From Anoxypelagibacter sp902613655 (lineage in GTDB: Bacteria > Pseudomonadota > Alphaproteobacteria > Pelagibacterales > Pelagibacteraceae), in assembly GCA_902613655.1 (NCBI GenBank), contig CACMHR010000011.1, positions 1 through 20,169 on the forward strand: a DNA stretch of 20,169 nt. The letters run 5' to 3'. Both the position numbers and the translations under genes were made by a program. Numbering within the stretch: position 1 is the stretch's first letter; the number at the start of each line of letters is the position of its first letter. Below the pieces are notes generated by a model. That model had not been told where the DNA came from. It was given only the letters and a program-made list of their open reading frames with translations, and searched no databases. Below are positions 1 to 7,603 of the stretch, in pieces.

Positions 1-1415
1 GAACCTGGAGCTAATGAAGTTTTAACCCATGGTTTTACTTTTAAACCTTTTTCAACAGCTTTTTTTGCTAATAATCCTGCGCCAATCATCACGCTTGGGT
101 TTGAAGTATTTGTACATGAAGTGATAGCCCCGATTACAATATCTCCATCTTTAATTTTAAAATCTTTATTTTTTACTTTTGCTTCTAACGGAACTTTTCG
201 TTTGGTATTCTCTTTAAATGCTTTGTCAAAATCTTTAGAAGCACTTGTTAATAAAACTTTATCTTGCGGCCGCTTAGGTCCAGAAATACTTGGTACAACT
301 GAATTAAGGTCTAAAGATATAGTATCGGTGAATTCTATTTTCTCATTTTGATCAGACCATAAACCCTGCTCTTTAGAATATTTTTCTACAAGTGCGATTG
401 TGTTTTCATCTCTCCCAGAAAATTTTAAATATTTTATTGTTTCATCATCTGTAGGAAAAAATCCACAAGTAGCTCCATACTCTGGTGCCATATTTGCGAT
501 TGTAGCTCTATCTGCTAAAGAAAGATTTTTTAATCCACTTCCAAAAAATTCTACAAATTTACCTACAACACCTTTTTTTCTTAACATTTGAACTATTGTT
601 AAAACTAAATCACTTGCAGTTGTTCCCTCTGTAAGTTTTCCATTAATTTCAAAACCAATTACTTCAGGTATTAACATTGAAATTGGTTGGCCCAACATAG
701 CTGCTTCAGCTTCTATACCACCAACCCCCCAGCCAAGAACTGACAAACCATTTACCATTGTGGTGTGGCTGTCTGTTCCAACTAAAGTATCTGGATAAGC
801 AAACAATTCTCCGTTTGTCTCTGAAGACCAAACAACTTTAGACAAATATTCTAAATTAACCTGGTGACAGATACCTGTTCCAGGTGGGACTACTCTGAAA
901 TTGTTAAATGCACTTTGTCCCCATTTTAAAAAAGAATATCGTTCACCATTTCTGTCAAATTCTCTTTGAACATTTTTTGAAAATGAATCTTTTTTTGCAT
1001 AATTGTCTACCATTACAGAATGATCAATAACCAAGTCGACAGTTGATAGCGGATTAATTTTCTTTGGATCTTTATTTTTAGATTTTACAGCATCTCTCAT
1101 TGCAGCTAAATCTGCAACAGCTGGAATGCCTGTGTAATCTTGTAATAAAATTCTTGCTGGTCTGTAAGCTATTTCTTGTTTTGAGCTTTTTGTTTTTAAC
1201 CATTCGGCAATTGCTTCAATTTGTTTTTTGTTAACAGTTATATCGTCTTCAAATCTAAGCAAATTTTCTAATAAAACTTTAATTGATTTAGGTAATTTAT
1301 TAATATTTTTTAAACCATTCTTTTCAGCTTTTGCTAGGTTAAAAAAATTATATTTTTTCCCTGATACTGTCAGTTTGTCTAGTGATTGGAATGAATTTTT
1401 ACTTTTAAATTCCAT
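1..1415 (-). CDS. acnA: Aconitate hydratase A, N-terminal part (cut by window edge)
   Basis: Aconitase interconverts citrate and isocitrate in the cytosolic TCA cycle. About 471 codons are readable from the ATG at 1415; the C-terminal half lies outside the window. The frame contains the AcnA/IRP-type hallmarks: DYTGIPAVADLAAMRDAV near residue 90, the GTDSHTTMVNGLSVLGWGVG stretch around residues 210-230, and SCTNTSNPSVM with Cys434, the first of three [4Fe-4S] ligands (the equivalent E. coli AcnA ligand is at about residue 435). The other two Cys ligands should come about 66-70 residues later, off the window. The start lies 3 bp after the lysE-family stop, so it is probably cotranscribed with csaA and that exporter. 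Family assignment is secure; the frame is intact as far as it is visible. Confidence 0.96.
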   Translation of the reverse strand, partial: MEFKSKNSFQSLDKLTVSGKKYNFFNLAKAEKNGLKNINKLPKSIKVLLENLLRFEDDITVNKKQIEAIAEWLKTKSSKQEIAYRPARILLQDYTGIPAVADLAAMRDAVKSKNKDPKKINPLSTVDLVIDHSVMVDNYAKKDSFSKNVQREFDRNGERYSFLKWGQSAFNNFRVVPPGTGICHQVNLEYLSKVVWSSETNGELFAYPDTLVGTDSHTTMVNGLSVLGWGVGGIEAEAAMLGQPISMLIPEVIGFEINGKLTEGTTASDLVLTIVQMLRKKGVVGKFVEFFGSGLKNLSLADRATIANMAPEYGATCGFFPTDDETIKYLKFSGRDENTIALVEKYSKEQGLWSDQNEKIEFTDTISLDLNSVVPSISGPKRPQDKVLLTSASKDFDKAFKENTKRKVPLEAKVKNKDFKIKDGDIVIGAITSCTNTSNPSVMIGAGLLAKKAVEKGLKVKPWVKTSLAPG

Positions 1416-1418
1416 GCC

Positions 1419-2009
1419 CTATACATAGAACAAAATTACGCAAACGATAAGCAAAAAAGACATTGTATAGTTAAAATTCGTTATAAATTTTTTACTTGTG
1501 GCAAATTTTCTCAAATATTTTCCAATTAAACACCATGTTGTAATGCTTCCAATCGCCATAAAGAAATAAACTGTAGTAACTATTATCGAATCTCTTAAAT
1601 AATTGAATTGAACATCTACAAATGTTGAAACAGTTATCATGGCTACTACAACACCTTTGGGGTTTATAAATTGAAAAAAAAATGTTTCAAAAAAACCTAT
1701 TGGTTGTTTAACTTTTGTCTGATTTGTATCGCTTGAAAATGCAATTTTATAAGCTAGATAGACTAAAAAAAAGCTTCCTAAAATTTTTATAATTAACTGC
1801 AATATTTCAAATTTTTGAAAAACAACTATTAACCCGGCCTCCATACAAATTAACATAGCTGTCCAACCAAAAATAACACCTAGCATTAAAGGTGCGGTTT
1901 TTTTAAAACCAAAATTAAAACCAGAGTGGGATGCCATTATATTATTTGGTCCTGGGGTGAATGATGTGGCTATCCCGAATAAAATTAAAGTTAAAAACTG
2001 AGGATACAT
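1419..2009 (-). CDS. LysE/RhtB-family amino acid exporter
   Basis: This 196-residue inner-membrane protein belongs to the LysE/RhtB (resistance to homoserine/threonine) exporter superfamily. The visible signs are an N-terminal helix followed by the family motif FTPGPNN near residues 18-24, a central QFINPKGV motif near residues 112-120, about six hydrophobic segments, and the usual family length of roughly 200 residues. These proteins export amino acids or derivatives by proton exchange; the substrate cannot be told from sequence. The ATG at 2009 is 2 bp after the csaA stop, and its own stop is 3 bp before acnA, so it sits in the middle of a csaA-lysE-acnA transcription unit. Confidence 0.9.
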   Translation of the reverse strand: MYPQFLTLILFGIATSFTPGPNNIMASHSGFNFGFKKTAPLMLGVIFGWTAMLICMEAGLIVVFQKFEILQLIIKILGSFFLVYLAYKIAFSSDTNQTKVKQPIGFFETFFFQFINPKGVVVAMITVSTFVDVQFNYLRDSIIVTTVYFFMAIGSITTWCLIGKYLRKFATSKKFITNFNYTMSFLLIVCVILFYV

Positions 2010-2011
2010 TT

Positions 2012-2353
2012 TTATGCTATGTCTAAACCATTCTCAGTTTTTTGTGAGGGATGAACTAGAACTACTTTTCCGTCTTTTTCAATAGCTCCCAAAATTAAAA
2101 CCTCAGACACAACGCCGGCGATATTTTTTTTTGGAAAATTACAAACCCCGATAACTTGTTTTCCAACTAAATTTTCAGAATTATAATAGTGTGTTATTTG
2201 TGCTGAAGATTTTTTAATTCCAATTTTTGAACCAAAATCAACTTCTAAAACCAAAGAGGGTTTTCTTGCTTTAATATTTTTTGAAACCTTTAATACAGTT
2301 CCAACTGAAATTTGAACTTTTTGGTAATCTTCAAATGTAATTTCGTTTTTCAT
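2012..2353 (-). CDS. csaA: CsaA-type tRNA-binding/chaperone protein
   Basis: This small cytosolic protein of 113 residues has the length and fold signature of CsaA, a free-standing tRNA-binding OB-fold domain related to the C-termini of MetRS and PheRS-beta. Visible features are VQISVGTVLKVSKNIKARKPSLVL at the start of the OB fold, the central SAQITHYYN segment, and VGKQVIGVCNFPKKNIAGVVSEVLILGA, which is characteristic of the family. In Bacillus subtilis CsaA has chaperone/export-linked activity and binds tRNA. The start ATG is the first gene of a minus-strand run (csaA, lysE-like, acnA) and faces the divergent binding-protein gene across a 136-bp spacer. Confidence 0.92.
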   Translation of the reverse strand: MKNEITFEDYQKVQISVGTVLKVSKNIKARKPSLVLEVDFGSKIGIKKSSAQITHYYNSENLVGKQVIGVCNFPKKNIAGVVSEVLILGAIEKDGKVVLVHPSQKTENGLDIA

Positions 2354-2427
2354 ATTTAATTTTTATTTTGTGTATATATAATGAGGTAACACCTTATTCT
2401 ACAAGGTAAATAAATGAAATTTTGGCA

Positions 2428-2456
2428 TTGAAAAGTGTGTTCTAAAGGTCAATAAT
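2428..2456 (+). promoter_or_regulatory. Putative sigma70 promoter of the binding-protein gene
   Basis: TTGAAA (2428-2433) and AATAAT (2451-2456) each match five of six consensus positions and are 17 bp apart. The predicted transcript would start near 2463 and carry a leader of about 27 nt containing the Shine-Dalgarno AGAGGGG (2479-2485) before the ATG at 2490. The remainder of the 2354-2489 spacer holds the presumed csaA promoter (AT-rich TATATATA around 2372-2380). It also holds short competing inverted repeats, AGGT/ACCT at 2384-2394 and ACCTT/AAGGT at 2391-2407, whose meaning is unclear. Confidence 0.5.
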
Positions 2457-2489
2457 ATTTAAAATTAATAATACTAATAGAGGGGTAAT

Positions 2490-3671
2490 ATGAAAAAAGT
2501 ATTTATTGCTGCAATTATGTATTTGTCTGTCTTGACTACAAATACTTTTGCAGAGGTTAAAATGGGTATAATTTTAGGATTCACTGGTCCAATTGAATCT
2601 TTAACTCCAGCTATGGCGGCTTCGGCAGAATTAGCTTTTAAAGAAGCTTCTGACTCAGGGGCGTTACTTGGCGGAGAAACAATTAAACCGATAAGAGCGG
2701 ACTCAACTTGTGTTGATTCAGCTGCGGCTACTACAGCTGCTGAGGGATTGGTTTCACAAGGTGTTGCTGCAATTATGGGAGCGGACTGCTCTGGTGTTAC
2801 TGGAGCTATAGCAAGTAATGTGGCAGTTTCTAATGGAATAGTTATGATATCTCCATCAGCGACTTCTCCTGGATTAACAACTTTAGACGATAAAGGTTTG
2901 TTTTTCAGAACAGCTCCGTCTGATGCACGTGGTGGACAGATATTAGCTGACATTACTAAAGATAGAAAAATTAAAAGCGTAGCAATTACTTATACAAACA
3001 ATGACTACGGTAAAGGATTAGCTGATGTTTACTCAGCAGCCGTAAAAGCTCATGGTATTAAAGTAACAACTGTTACCGCTCATGAAGATGGAAAAGCTGA
3101 CTACAGTTCTGAAGTGTCAACACTAGCTTCTGCTGGTGGAGATGCTGTAGCTGTAATTGGTTATCTTGACCAAGGTGGTAAGGGAATAATCCAAGGATCA
3201 CTTGACTCTGGTGCTTTTGATACATTTATTTTATCAGATGGTATGATTGGTGACTCACTTACAGATACTTTTGGTAAAAGCTTAAATAAATCTTTTGGTT
3301 CACTTCCGGGATCAATGGGTAAAGGAGCAGGAGTATTTACAAAAGTTGCTAGTGCAGCTGGAATAGATTCTTCCGGTCCATATACTGGAGAGTCTTATGA
3401 TGCTGCAGCTTTAATTGTACTTGCGATGCAAGCTGGAGGTTCAACAGATCGTGGTTCAATTGCAAAAAATGTAATGTCTGTTGCAAATGCACCTGGTACT
3501 AAGATTTATCCTGGAGAGCTTAAAAAAGGTTTAGATCTTTTGGCTAAAGGCAAAGCAATAGATTACGAAGGAGCAACTGCGGTTAAATTTACAGATGTTG
3601 GAGAACACGTTGGTAACTTCATTGAAAAAGAAGTTAAAGGCGGTAAATTTAAAAATAAAAAACAAAGATAA
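2490..3671 (+). CDS. Liv-type ABC transporter periplasmic substrate-binding protein
   Basis: This 393-residue exported protein is a type I periplasmic binding protein of the branched-chain amino acid (HAAT/LivK) family. A Sec signal peptide is visible (KK, hydrophobic core, likely cleavage after TFA at residue 21). The mature part opens with the family strand VKMGIILGFTGPIESLTP and has typical lobe elements: GVAAIMGADCSGVTGAIA, VMISPSATSPGL, SVAITYTNNDYGKGLAD and YTGESYDAAALIVLAMQAGG. It converges on the livGFHM operon at 3717-7597, which has no binding-protein gene of its own, so it is inferred to feed that complex. A good Shine-Dalgarno (AGAGGGG) supports this start. The ligand is unknown; amino acids are typical for the family, but amides, ureas and carboxylates also occur. 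Confidence 0.93.
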   Translation: MKKVFIAAIMYLSVLTTNTFAEVKMGIILGFTGPIESLTPAMAASAELAFKEASDSGALLGGETIKPIRADSTCVDSAAATTAAEGLVSQGVAAIMGADCSGVTGAIASNVAVSNGIVMISPSATSPGLTTLDDKGLFFRTAPSDARGGQILADITKDRKIKSVAITYTNNDYGKGLADVYSAAVKAHGIKVTTVTAHEDGKADYSSEVSTLASAGGDAVAVIGYLDQGGKGIIQGSLDSGAFDTFILSDGMIGDSLTDTFGKSLNKSFGSLPGSMGKGAGVFTKVASAAGIDSSGPYTGESYDAAALIVLAMQAGGSTDRGSIAKNVMSVANAPGTKIYPGELKKGLDLLAKGKAIDYEGATAVKFTDVGEHVGNFIEKEVKGGKFKNKKQR

Positions 3672-3683
3672 AAATTAATTTAA

Positions 3684-3718
3684 AAGCCCCAGTGGTTTTA
3701 GCCGCTGGGGCTTTTTTT
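3684..3718. terminator. Bidirectional Rho-independent terminator
   Basis: An 11-bp stem (AGCCCCAGTGG with CCGCTGGGGCT, one G-T wobble) closes a six-base TTTTAG loop. It is followed by seven T on the plus strand, and by TTTT on the minus strand because the stem is preceded by AAAA. It separates the plus-strand binding-protein gene from the convergent livM gene, and its T tract runs into the livM stop codon (3717-3719). Confidence 0.88.
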
Positions 3719-5087
3719 ATACTCTTTTAATTTTTTCTGGTAAAATACCTTTTGGTCTGTACCTCATTATTAATAACAATCCAACTCCCATCATTAAAAA
3801 TCTAAAATATGGAATACTATTAATAAGATGAACTTTTAAAGCATTGGTTTCTTCTAATCCACTTGTAAATAAATTTATTAAAAATAATGCAATCGGAGCA
3901 GCTTCAATCCATAAAAACCAAACAGCGAAACCTCCCAGGATTGCTCCAAAGTTATTGCCACTTCCACCAACAATAACCATCACCCAAATTAAAAATGTAT
4001 ATCTCATTGGTCTATAACTTCCTGGAGTGAATAAACCGTCGTATGTTACCATCATTGCTCCTGCAATTCCTACAATTGCAGATCCAAGAACAAAAATTAA
4101 TAAGTGTTGCTTAACAACATTTTTTCCCATTGCATTTGCTGCTTCTTCATTATCTCGTATAGCTCTCATCATTCTTCCCCATGGTGAATAAAGAGCTTTT
4201 TGTGTTACAATTAAAAGAATAATTACTACAACTGTAAAAAGTCCCGCAAAACATAACTTTACAAAAACAGTTGAGGACTCGATAACCAATTGTTTTAACG
4301 CTTGTTGTTTTTCTAAATTATTTGAAATTAAATTTAAACTTCCTTGATGAAATTTCTGAACTAAATTAATAAACCATTCTTTACCTTGTAAATCTATTTC
4401 ATATGGGACTGGTCTTTTTAATCCAATTACATTTTTAACACCACGTGATAACCAATCCTCGTGTTTAATTACTGCAATTACAATTTCTGAAATTAATAAT
4501 GTTGCTATTGCTAAGTAATCTGCTCTTAGTCCTAATGCAATTTTTCCAATTACGTATGCTAAACCTCCTGCAAAAAATGCACCTACTATCCATGAAAACA
4601 GTATGGGTAAACCCATGCCACCTAAAAAGCCAGTGGTTGCTGGATTAACAGCCTCAATTGACTCTATAGCTGGTGCAGATATCAGTCTTAATAAAATTAA
4701 CCCAGCTATTATAACTGCCGCAATAATATAATTCCTATTTTTTGATTTAGAAAATTTTTTTAAAATTAATCTAATAACAAATATCATTGAAAATACTATA
4801 AAGGCACATAACAACATATCTAAACCACCAGCTTTCCACGCCTCTTCTACGGGAGGTGCCGAAACTAAAACTGCGGCTAAACCTCCAAGAGCTGTGTATC
4901 CCATTATTCCAAAATTTATTAATCCAGCGTATCCCCATTGGATATTAGCTCCTATTGTCATAACCGCAGAAATTAAACATAAACATAAGATTGATAATGC
5001 CATGCTCCATGACTGAAGAAAGCCAACCAAAATGATTAGACCCAACATTATTGAGTATGCAGCGATTACATCTAAATTTTTTCTCAT
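3717..5087 (-). CDS. livM: Branched-chain amino acid-type ABC permease, LivM family (long form)
   Basis: One of two permease subunits of the importer encoded by 3717-7597. At 456 residues it is longer than typical LivM (about 320-420). The LivM core is visible: GANIQWGYAGLINFGIMGYTALGG near residues 46-70, a GLRADYLAIATLLISEI segment around residues 185-205, the cytoplasmic coupling segment MMRAIRDNEEAANAMGKN near residues 310-330, and the terminal MRYRPKGILPEK. The extra length comes from hydrophobic segments after residue 80 and a poorly hydrophobic stretch around residues 215-270. Its ATG overlaps the livH stop by 4 bp, indicating translational coupling. The stop sits in the terminator T tract. 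Confidence 0.93.
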   Translation of the reverse strand: MRKNLDVIAAYSIMLGLIILVGFLQSWSMALSILCLCLISAVMTIGANIQWGYAGLINFGIMGYTALGGLAAVLVSAPPVEEAWKAGGLDMLLCAFIVFSMIFVIRLILKKFSKSKNRNYIIAAVIIAGLILLRLISAPAIESIEAVNPATTGFLGGMGLPILFSWIVGAFFAGGLAYVIGKIALGLRADYLAIATLLISEIVIAVIKHEDWLSRGVKNVIGLKRPVPYEIDLQGKEWFINLVQKFHQGSLNLISNNLEKQQALKQLVIESSTVFVKLCFAGLFTVVVIILLIVTQKALYSPWGRMMRAIRDNEEAANAMGKNVVKQHLLIFVLGSAIVGIAGAMMVTYDGLFTPGSYRPMRYTFLIWVMVIVGGSGNNFGAILGGFAVWFLWIEAAPIALFLINLFTSGLEETNALKVHLINSIPYFRFLMMGVGLLLIMRYRPKGILPEKIKRV

Positions 5088-6094
5088 AAAACTTTTCCTT
5101 TAAAAATGCCTGAAGGTCTAAATAATAAAACTATAACTAAAATTGAAAAAGAAACTGCAAACTTGTAGTCAGTGGATAGCAATTGTAAAAGTCCGTCTGG
5201 CTCTAAACTTTCTGGTAAAAGATATACGAAAAACTTTTTATATGCATAAGTTAGAAGTATTTCTGAAAACGCAATAACATACCCGCCCAAGAATGCTCCA
5301 AATGGATTTCCGATACCTCCTACAATAGCAGCAGCAAATATTGGAAGCATGTTATTAAAATATGTAAATGGCTTAAAGCTTTTGTCTAATCCGTAAAGGG
5401 CACCACCAACTGTTGCTAAAATTGCTGCAATTACCCAGGTGATCATAACTACTCTTTTAGGATCTATTCCTGATAAAAGAGCCAAATCTTCATTGTCTGA
5501 ATAAGCTCTCATGCTTTTGCCAGTTTTTGTTTTATTCAAAAACCAAAATAAAATTGAAACAACAATTATCGTAACAAACAAAGTAATAACTTGCGTTGAT
5601 TTAATTGCAAGTCCTTCGTTTAATCCTGTCATCTCTTTAAACTCGTTTGCTTTTATAATAAATTTTTCTCCATCAAAAAATCTTCTATCAAAAGGTCCGA
5701 TAACAATTCTTACTATTGCTTGGGTAACGAACATGGTTCCTATACTAACCATAGCAAGCATAACTGGAGGACTTTTTTTTATTCTATAATAACTAAAAAC
5801 CAATTTATCCTTTAGAAGCACATAAAAAATTGTAACTATAATTCCAAATGGTATCGCAATTAAAGCTGTCGGTAAAAAACCTAGACTTATTCCTAAAGAT
5901 TGAAAGTACCAAGTAAATAGAATTGTGAACATTGTACCAAAAGACATTAGGTCTCCAGCAGTAAAGTATGCAAATCTTAAAATTCCATAAATTAATGAAA
6001 CAAAAATGGCTCCAAGTGCTAATTGTGAACCATAAGCTAACGCGGGTACAAATAAATAATTTAAAAGTAGAATTATTGCATTTAAAAAATCCAT
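5084..6094 (-). CDS. livH: Branched-chain amino acid-type ABC permease, LivH family
   Basis: Partner permease of the LivM protein encoded just downstream; 336 residues, mostly hydrophobic with about eight membrane segments. LivH-type features are ALGAIFVSLIYGILRFAYFTAGDLMSFG near the N-terminus, the cytoplasmic coupling region GKSMRAYSDNEDLALLSGIDPKRV around residues 190-215, the Gly-rich AAAIVGGIGNPFGAFLGGY near residues 250-270, and the C-terminal LLFRPSGIFKGK. Instead of the common GLRFAN...HG pattern it has the variant FAYFTAGD. It starts 1 bp after the livF stop and overlaps livM by 4 bp, so the four transport genes are evidently made from one mRNA. Confidence 0.93.
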   Translation of the reverse strand: MDFLNAIILLLNYLFVPALAYGSQLALGAIFVSLIYGILRFAYFTAGDLMSFGTMFTILFTWYFQSLGISLGFLPTALIAIPFGIIVTIFYVLLKDKLVFSYYRIKKSPPVMLAMVSIGTMFVTQAIVRIVIGPFDRRFFDGEKFIIKANEFKEMTGLNEGLAIKSTQVITLFVTIIVVSILFWFLNKTKTGKSMRAYSDNEDLALLSGIDPKRVVMITWVIAAILATVGGALYGLDKSFKPFTYFNNMLPIFAAAIVGGIGNPFGAFLGGYVIAFSEILLTYAYKKFFVYLLPESLEPDGLLQLLSTDYKFAVSFSILVIVLLFRPSGIFKGKVL

Positions 6095-6095
6095 T

Positions 6096-6803
6096 TTAAG
6101 CTCCTAAAAAAGAGCTTCTGACTCTTGGATCATTTAATAATTCTTTGCCCGTTCCAGAATATCTATTCTCTCCTGTGACTAAAACGTAACCTCTATCTGA
6201 TATACTTAGTGCTTGTTTTGCGTTTTGTTCGACCATTAATATTGCAACATTTGTTTTTTTAACTTTTAAAATATGATCAAACAATTCATCCATTACTATA
6301 GGCGAAACTCCTGCTGTTGGTTCATCCAGCATTAAAACAGATGGCTTAATCATTAAAGCTCTACCAAGGGCAACTTGTTGTCTTTGTCCTCCAGAAAGTT
6401 CGCCAACTAACTGAGTTTTTTTTTCGTTTAAAATTGGAAAAAGATCATAAATTCTATCCAAAATTTCTTGAATATTTTCATCTCTTAAGAAAGCTCCCAT
6501 CTCCAAATTTTCTCTAACTGTTAATCCTGCAAATACATTCCGATTTTGTGGAACAAATGCTATTCCTAGTTTTACTCTATCTTGAGGATTTAAACCCGAT
6601 ATGTCTTTACCATCTATAACTACTTTTCCTGATTTGAGTTTTAACAAACCCAACATAGCTTTCATGGCTGTTGATTTCCCCGCCCCGTTTGGACCCAAAA
6701 TTGAAACTATTTCACCTTTATTTACATTCACTGTGCAGGATGAGATTATATCTGGCCCCGATCCATATCCTCCTGTCATTTTTATACCTTCAAAAAATGC
6801 CAT
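6096..6803 (-). CDS. livF: ABC transporter ATP-binding protein, LivF family
   Basis: Cytosolic ATPase subunit of the importer, 235 residues, the normal LivF length. Visible motifs are Walker A GPNGAGKS at residues 37-44, the Q-loop glutamine near residue 86 in FVPQNRNVF, the ABC signature LSGGQ at residues 136-140, Walker B VLMLDEPTAG shortly after, and the LivF-typical switch segment MVEQNAKQAL, in which the usual switch histidine is replaced by glutamine. The C-terminus RSSFLGA is also LivF-like. It starts within the livG stop (1-bp overlap) and is followed 1 bp later by livH. It should pair with LivG as a heterodimer under the LivH/LivM membrane pair. Confidence 0.95.
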   Translation of the reverse strand: MAFFEGIKMTGGYGSGPDIISSCTVNVNKGEIVSILGPNGAGKSTAMKAMLGLLKLKSGKVVIDGKDISGLNPQDRVKLGIAFVPQNRNVFAGLTVRENLEMGAFLRDENIQEILDRIYDLFPILNEKKTQLVGELSGGQRQQVALGRALMIKPSVLMLDEPTAGVSPIVMDELFDHILKVKKTNVAILMVEQNAKQALSISDRGYVLVTGENRYSGTGKELLNDPRVRSSFLGA

Positions 6804-7597
6804 TAATTTTCATCCTTTGATTTTGAACCTCTTCCTAAATAACTTTCAATGACTTTTTCATTTTTTTTTACCGCATCTGGAGTACCTTCAAAAAGCACAG
6901 AACCCTCTGCTAAAACAATAACTGGATCACAAAGTCGGCTAATAAATTCCATATCATGTTCGATCATACAAAACGTATATCCTTGTTCTTTATTTAATCT
7001 TAAAATTGCACTTCCAATATCTTTTAAAAGAGTTCTGTTTACTCCCGCACCTACTTCATCTAATAAAACTAATTTGGCATCAACCATCATGGTTCTACCA
7101 AGTTCTAATAGTTTCTTTTGACCTCCTGATAAATTTCCAGCTAATTCGTTTGAAAGATGTTTTAAATTTAAAAAATCAATTACTTTCAATGCTTTTTCCT
7201 TAACATTTTTTTCTTCTTTTTTTACTAAACTCGGCTTGAATAGAGCATTCACCAATTTCTCACCTGATTGTCCCCCTGGGACCATCATTAAATTTTCAAG
7301 AACAGTTAGATTTGTAAATTCATGTGCAATTTGAAAAGTTCTTAAAACTCCTTTTGAAAATAATTCATATGAAGGAACGTTTGTAATATCTTCGTTGTTA
7401 AATAAAACTTTACCCTGAGATGATTTAAGATTTCCAGCAATTAAATTAAATAATGTTGTTTTGCCAGATCCATTTGGTCCAATAATTCCAGTGATAGAAC
7501 CTTTTTTAATTTTTAAAGAACAATTTGATATTGCCTTTAATCCCCCAAAAGATTTAGAAAGGTTTTTAACCTGCAGAATATTAGAATTTGACTGCAT
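6803..7597 (-). CDS. livG: ABC transporter ATP-binding protein, LivG family
   Basis: Second ATPase subunit of the importer, 264 residues. Walker A is GPNGSGKT at residues 40-47, the signature is NLSGGQKKLLELGRTMM, and the switch region is MIEHDMEFISRLCD, with the histidine that the LivF partner lacks. The C-terminal IESYLGRG is typical of LivG. The Walker B region reads LVLLDEVGAG: the usual Pro after the catalytic Glu is Val, while the Asp and Glu themselves are kept, so catalysis should be intact. It begins 6 bp after the ProC-like stop with no clear Shine-Dalgarno, suggesting translation by coupling to the upstream gene. Confidence 0.95.
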   Translation of the reverse strand: MQSNSNILQVKNLSKSFGGLKAISNCSLKIKKGSITGIIGPNGSGKTTLFNLIAGNLKSSQGKVLFNNEDITNVPSYELFSKGVLRTFQIAHEFTNLTVLENLMMVPGGQSGEKLVNALFKPSLVKKEEKNVKEKALKVIDFLNLKHLSNELAGNLSGGQKKLLELGRTMMVDAKLVLLDEVGAGVNRTLLKDIGSAILRLNKEQGYTFCMIEHDMEFISRLCDPVIVLAEGSVLFEGTPDAVKKNEKVIESYLGRGSKSKDEN

Positions 7598-7603
7598 AGA
7601 AAA

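Noticed and set aside
121..1428. Plus-strand open frames of 60-76 codons at 121, 400 and 1228
   Set aside because: They lie antisense to aconitase, whose frame is continuous with conserved motifs throughout.
2384..2407. Overlapping AGGT/ACCT and ACCTT/AAGGT repeats as a riboswitch or attenuator
   Set aside because: Arms are only 4-5 bp and occur upstream of the predicted plus-strand start; no known riboswitch core is recognisable.
2414..2431. Five-codon mini-frame (MKFWH) upstream of the binding protein, considered as a leader peptide
   Set aside because: It overlaps the predicted -35 box and so lies upstream of the likely transcription start.
2474..2953. 159-codon open frame on the minus strand inside the binding-protein gene
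   Set aside because: It is antisense to a clear binding-protein gene; its composition (Ala, Ile, Pro, Ser runs) mirrors the Gly/Ala-rich sense codons and has no domain.
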